From contig JAJRAL010000078.1 of the NCBI GenBank assembly GCA_028679935.1, forward strand, positions 1-6,322: DNA of 6,322 nucleotides, written 5' to 3'. The translations under genes were made by a program, and so were the position numbers. The DNA comes from Methanomassiliicoccales archaeon (lineage in GTDB: Archaea > Thermoplasmatota > Thermoplasmata > Methanomassiliicoccales > UBA472). Shown here one piece after another: positions 5,465 through 6,322 of this stretch (position 1 is the first letter of the stretch; every line of letters begins with the position of its first letter). The notes under the pieces were generated by a model that worked only from the letters and a program-made list of their open reading frames with translations, had not been told where the DNA came from and made no database searches.

Positions 5465-6172
5465 TCAGGTCGTGACCCCGCCGCGGATGACGACCTTCCG
5501 CACGTATGGCTTGCACCGCTCCGCTATCGCCCTGACCATGCCTTCGTCCGACGGATCGAGGGCGGAGAACCGCGCGTCGAGGGTGTTCTTAGGGCGGAAA
5601 TGCTGTAACGCGTACTTCTTCGCCGTGCCGATGTAGGCGGCGATCCGCTCGTAATCGGGGTCCTTGAGCAGGACCGGAACGATCGTGGTGCGGAACTCGT
5701 ACTCGATCGGGGAGGTCATGATAATATGGATCGACCGCTTGATCTTCTCGATGTCGACCTTCACTCCCGCCACGTCCCCGTACTTCTCGTCCAGCGGCGC
5801 CTTGAGGTCCATCGCCACGCTGTCGATCAGCTTGTTCTCGATGAGCTCCTGCAGCATCTCCGGGTTCGAGCCGTTCGTGTCGAGCTTGACCCTCATCCCC
5901 ATCCGCTTGAGCTTCCGGAGCAGCTCCGGCAGGTCCCGGTGGATCGTCGGCTCGCCTCCCGTGACGACCACCCCGTCCAGGAACTCCTTGTTCTCGGAGA
6001 TGAACGCCTCGACCTCCTCCCACGGTACCTCGTCCAGCTTCTCCGGCTCGAGGACGAGCTCGCGATTGTGGCAGATCGGGCAGCGAAAGTTGCAGCCCGG
6101 GAGGTAGATGACCGCCGAGACGTTTCCATCCCAGTCGAGAAGCGACGTTTTGGAGAAGCCAGCGATGCGCAC
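5465..6172 (-). CDS. nrdG: NrdG-type radical SAM protein (anaerobic ribonucleotide reductase activase family)
   Basis: A radical SAM enzyme of about 235 residues. Early in the protein, GCNFRCPICHN gives the CX3CX2C cysteines that bind a 4Fe-4S cluster. VVVTGGEPT is the SAM-binding GGE motif, and KLDTNGSNPE and VAMDLKAPL are further radical SAM core segments. The opening RIAGFSKTSLLDWDG followed by SAVIYLPGCNFRCP is typical of the archaeal/bacterial NrdG2 type, annotated as activating anaerobic ribonucleoside-triphosphate reductase by making a glycyl radical. The reductase itself (NrdD) is not in the window, so the substrate is inferred; another glycyl-radical enzyme is possible. I chose GTG 6172 because family members start at this point and a TATA-like box lies 27 bp upstream. 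The frame extends to TTG 6184 (239 residues). The gap to the ATPase gene is 89 bp. Confidence 0.9.
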   Translation of the reverse strand: MRIAGFSKTSLLDWDGNVSAVIYLPGCNFRCPICHNRELVLEPEKLDEVPWEEVEAFISENKEFLDGVVVTGGEPTIHRDLPELLRKLKRMGMRVKLDTNGSNPEMLQELIENKLIDSVAMDLKAPLDEKYGDVAGVKVDIEKIKRSIHIIMTSPIEYEFRTTIVPVLLKDPDYERIAAYIGTAKKYALQHFRPKNTLDARFSALDPSDEGMVRAIAERCKPYVRKVVIRGGVTT

Positions 6173-6190
6173 GCACACCACCAATGCCGC

Positions 6191-6208
6191 CGAAGGCTTA
6201 ATCCTTCG
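6191..6208 (-). promoter_or_regulatory. TATA-like box inside an inverted repeat, upstream of the radical SAM gene
   Basis: cgaagg (6191-6196) and ccttcg (6203-6208) form a perfect 6-bp inverted repeat around a 6-nt AT-rich centre. On the minus strand the centre reads GGATTAAGCC. It is about 27 bp before GTG 6172, fitting a promoter with a very short or absent leader. The repeat may be an operator for a dimeric regulator; this is inference. Confidence 0.4.
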
Positions 6209-6230
6209 TCCCTGGTGACCGAAGAGTGCA

Positions 6231-6240
6231 AGGTATTACT
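6231..6240 (+). promoter_or_regulatory. Possible TATA box for the divergent right-edge gene
   Basis: The sequence aggtattact has a TATA-like core about 28 bp before GTG 6264, consistent with a leaderless start there. The match is weak and rests mainly on the spacing. Confidence 0.3.
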
Positions 6241-6263
6241 GCGATGAGTAGGATTCGGACGAC

Positions 6264-6322
6264 GTGATCGGGAGCGAGCACAGGAAACCGAGCATCTTCG
6301 TATACACCGGTGAGGGAGCTTC
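6264..6322 (+). CDS. Probable start of an unidentified gene, cut by the right edge
   Basis: From GTG 6264 the frame stays open to the window end and reads MIGSEHRKPSIFVYTGEGA. An in-frame TAG at 6249 limits the start, and GTG 6264 is the first candidate. A beta-strand followed by a glycine-rich turn (SIFVYTGEGA) looks like the N-terminus of a Rossmann-like or amidotransferase-like domain, but about 19 residues are too few to assign a family. The gene would be divergent from the radical SAM gene, sharing an intergenic region of about 90 bp. Confidence 0.35.
   Translation, partial: MIGSEHRKPSIFVYTGEGA

Overview
The window looks archaeal. It carries an intronless tRNA-Val without an encoded CCA end, TATA-like boxes about 27 bp before several start codons (two of these genes look leaderless), and a cluster of KaiC/RAD55-type ATPases. 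Codon choice is GC-rich in most genes. Together these suggest a moderately GC-rich euryarchaeon, possibly a Thermoplasmatota/Methanomassiliicoccales-like lineage; that placement is inference. I see no insertion sequence, CRISPR array, rRNA or phage gene.

Left side (1-1335): a + strand gene that enters from outside the window and ends at 981. It encodes two tandem V4R/ATC-hydrolase-like sensor modules, each with the same three-cysteine signature, plus a C-terminal SHOCT-like helix pair. After about 280 bp with no convincing gene comes tRNA-Val(CAC) on the minus strand.

Centre and right (1382-6184, all minus strand, read right to left): an NrdG-type radical SAM activase; a single-domain KaiC-like ATPase; a zinc ribbon/coiled-coil/KaiC-like ATPase that overlaps it by 8 bp; a second single-domain KaiC-like ATPase; and an alpha/alpha-toroid (squalene-cyclase/prenyltransferase-repeat) protein with its own probable leaderless promoter. 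At the right edge a divergent + strand gene probably begins at 6264.

The most interesting part is the ATPase trio at 2396-5375. Two sister single-domain ATPases flank a multidomain paralogue. All three share an unusual P-loop with methionine where the glycine before the lysine is expected (G-x-x-G-T-M-K-S), and Glu-Gln where KaiC has its paired Glu-Glu. The multidomain member alone lacks the histidine after the KMR motif. This suggests a hetero-oligomeric ATPase signalling or scaffolding module in which the zinc ribbon and coiled coil provide the output. The toroid protein and the radical SAM activase may be only neighbours.
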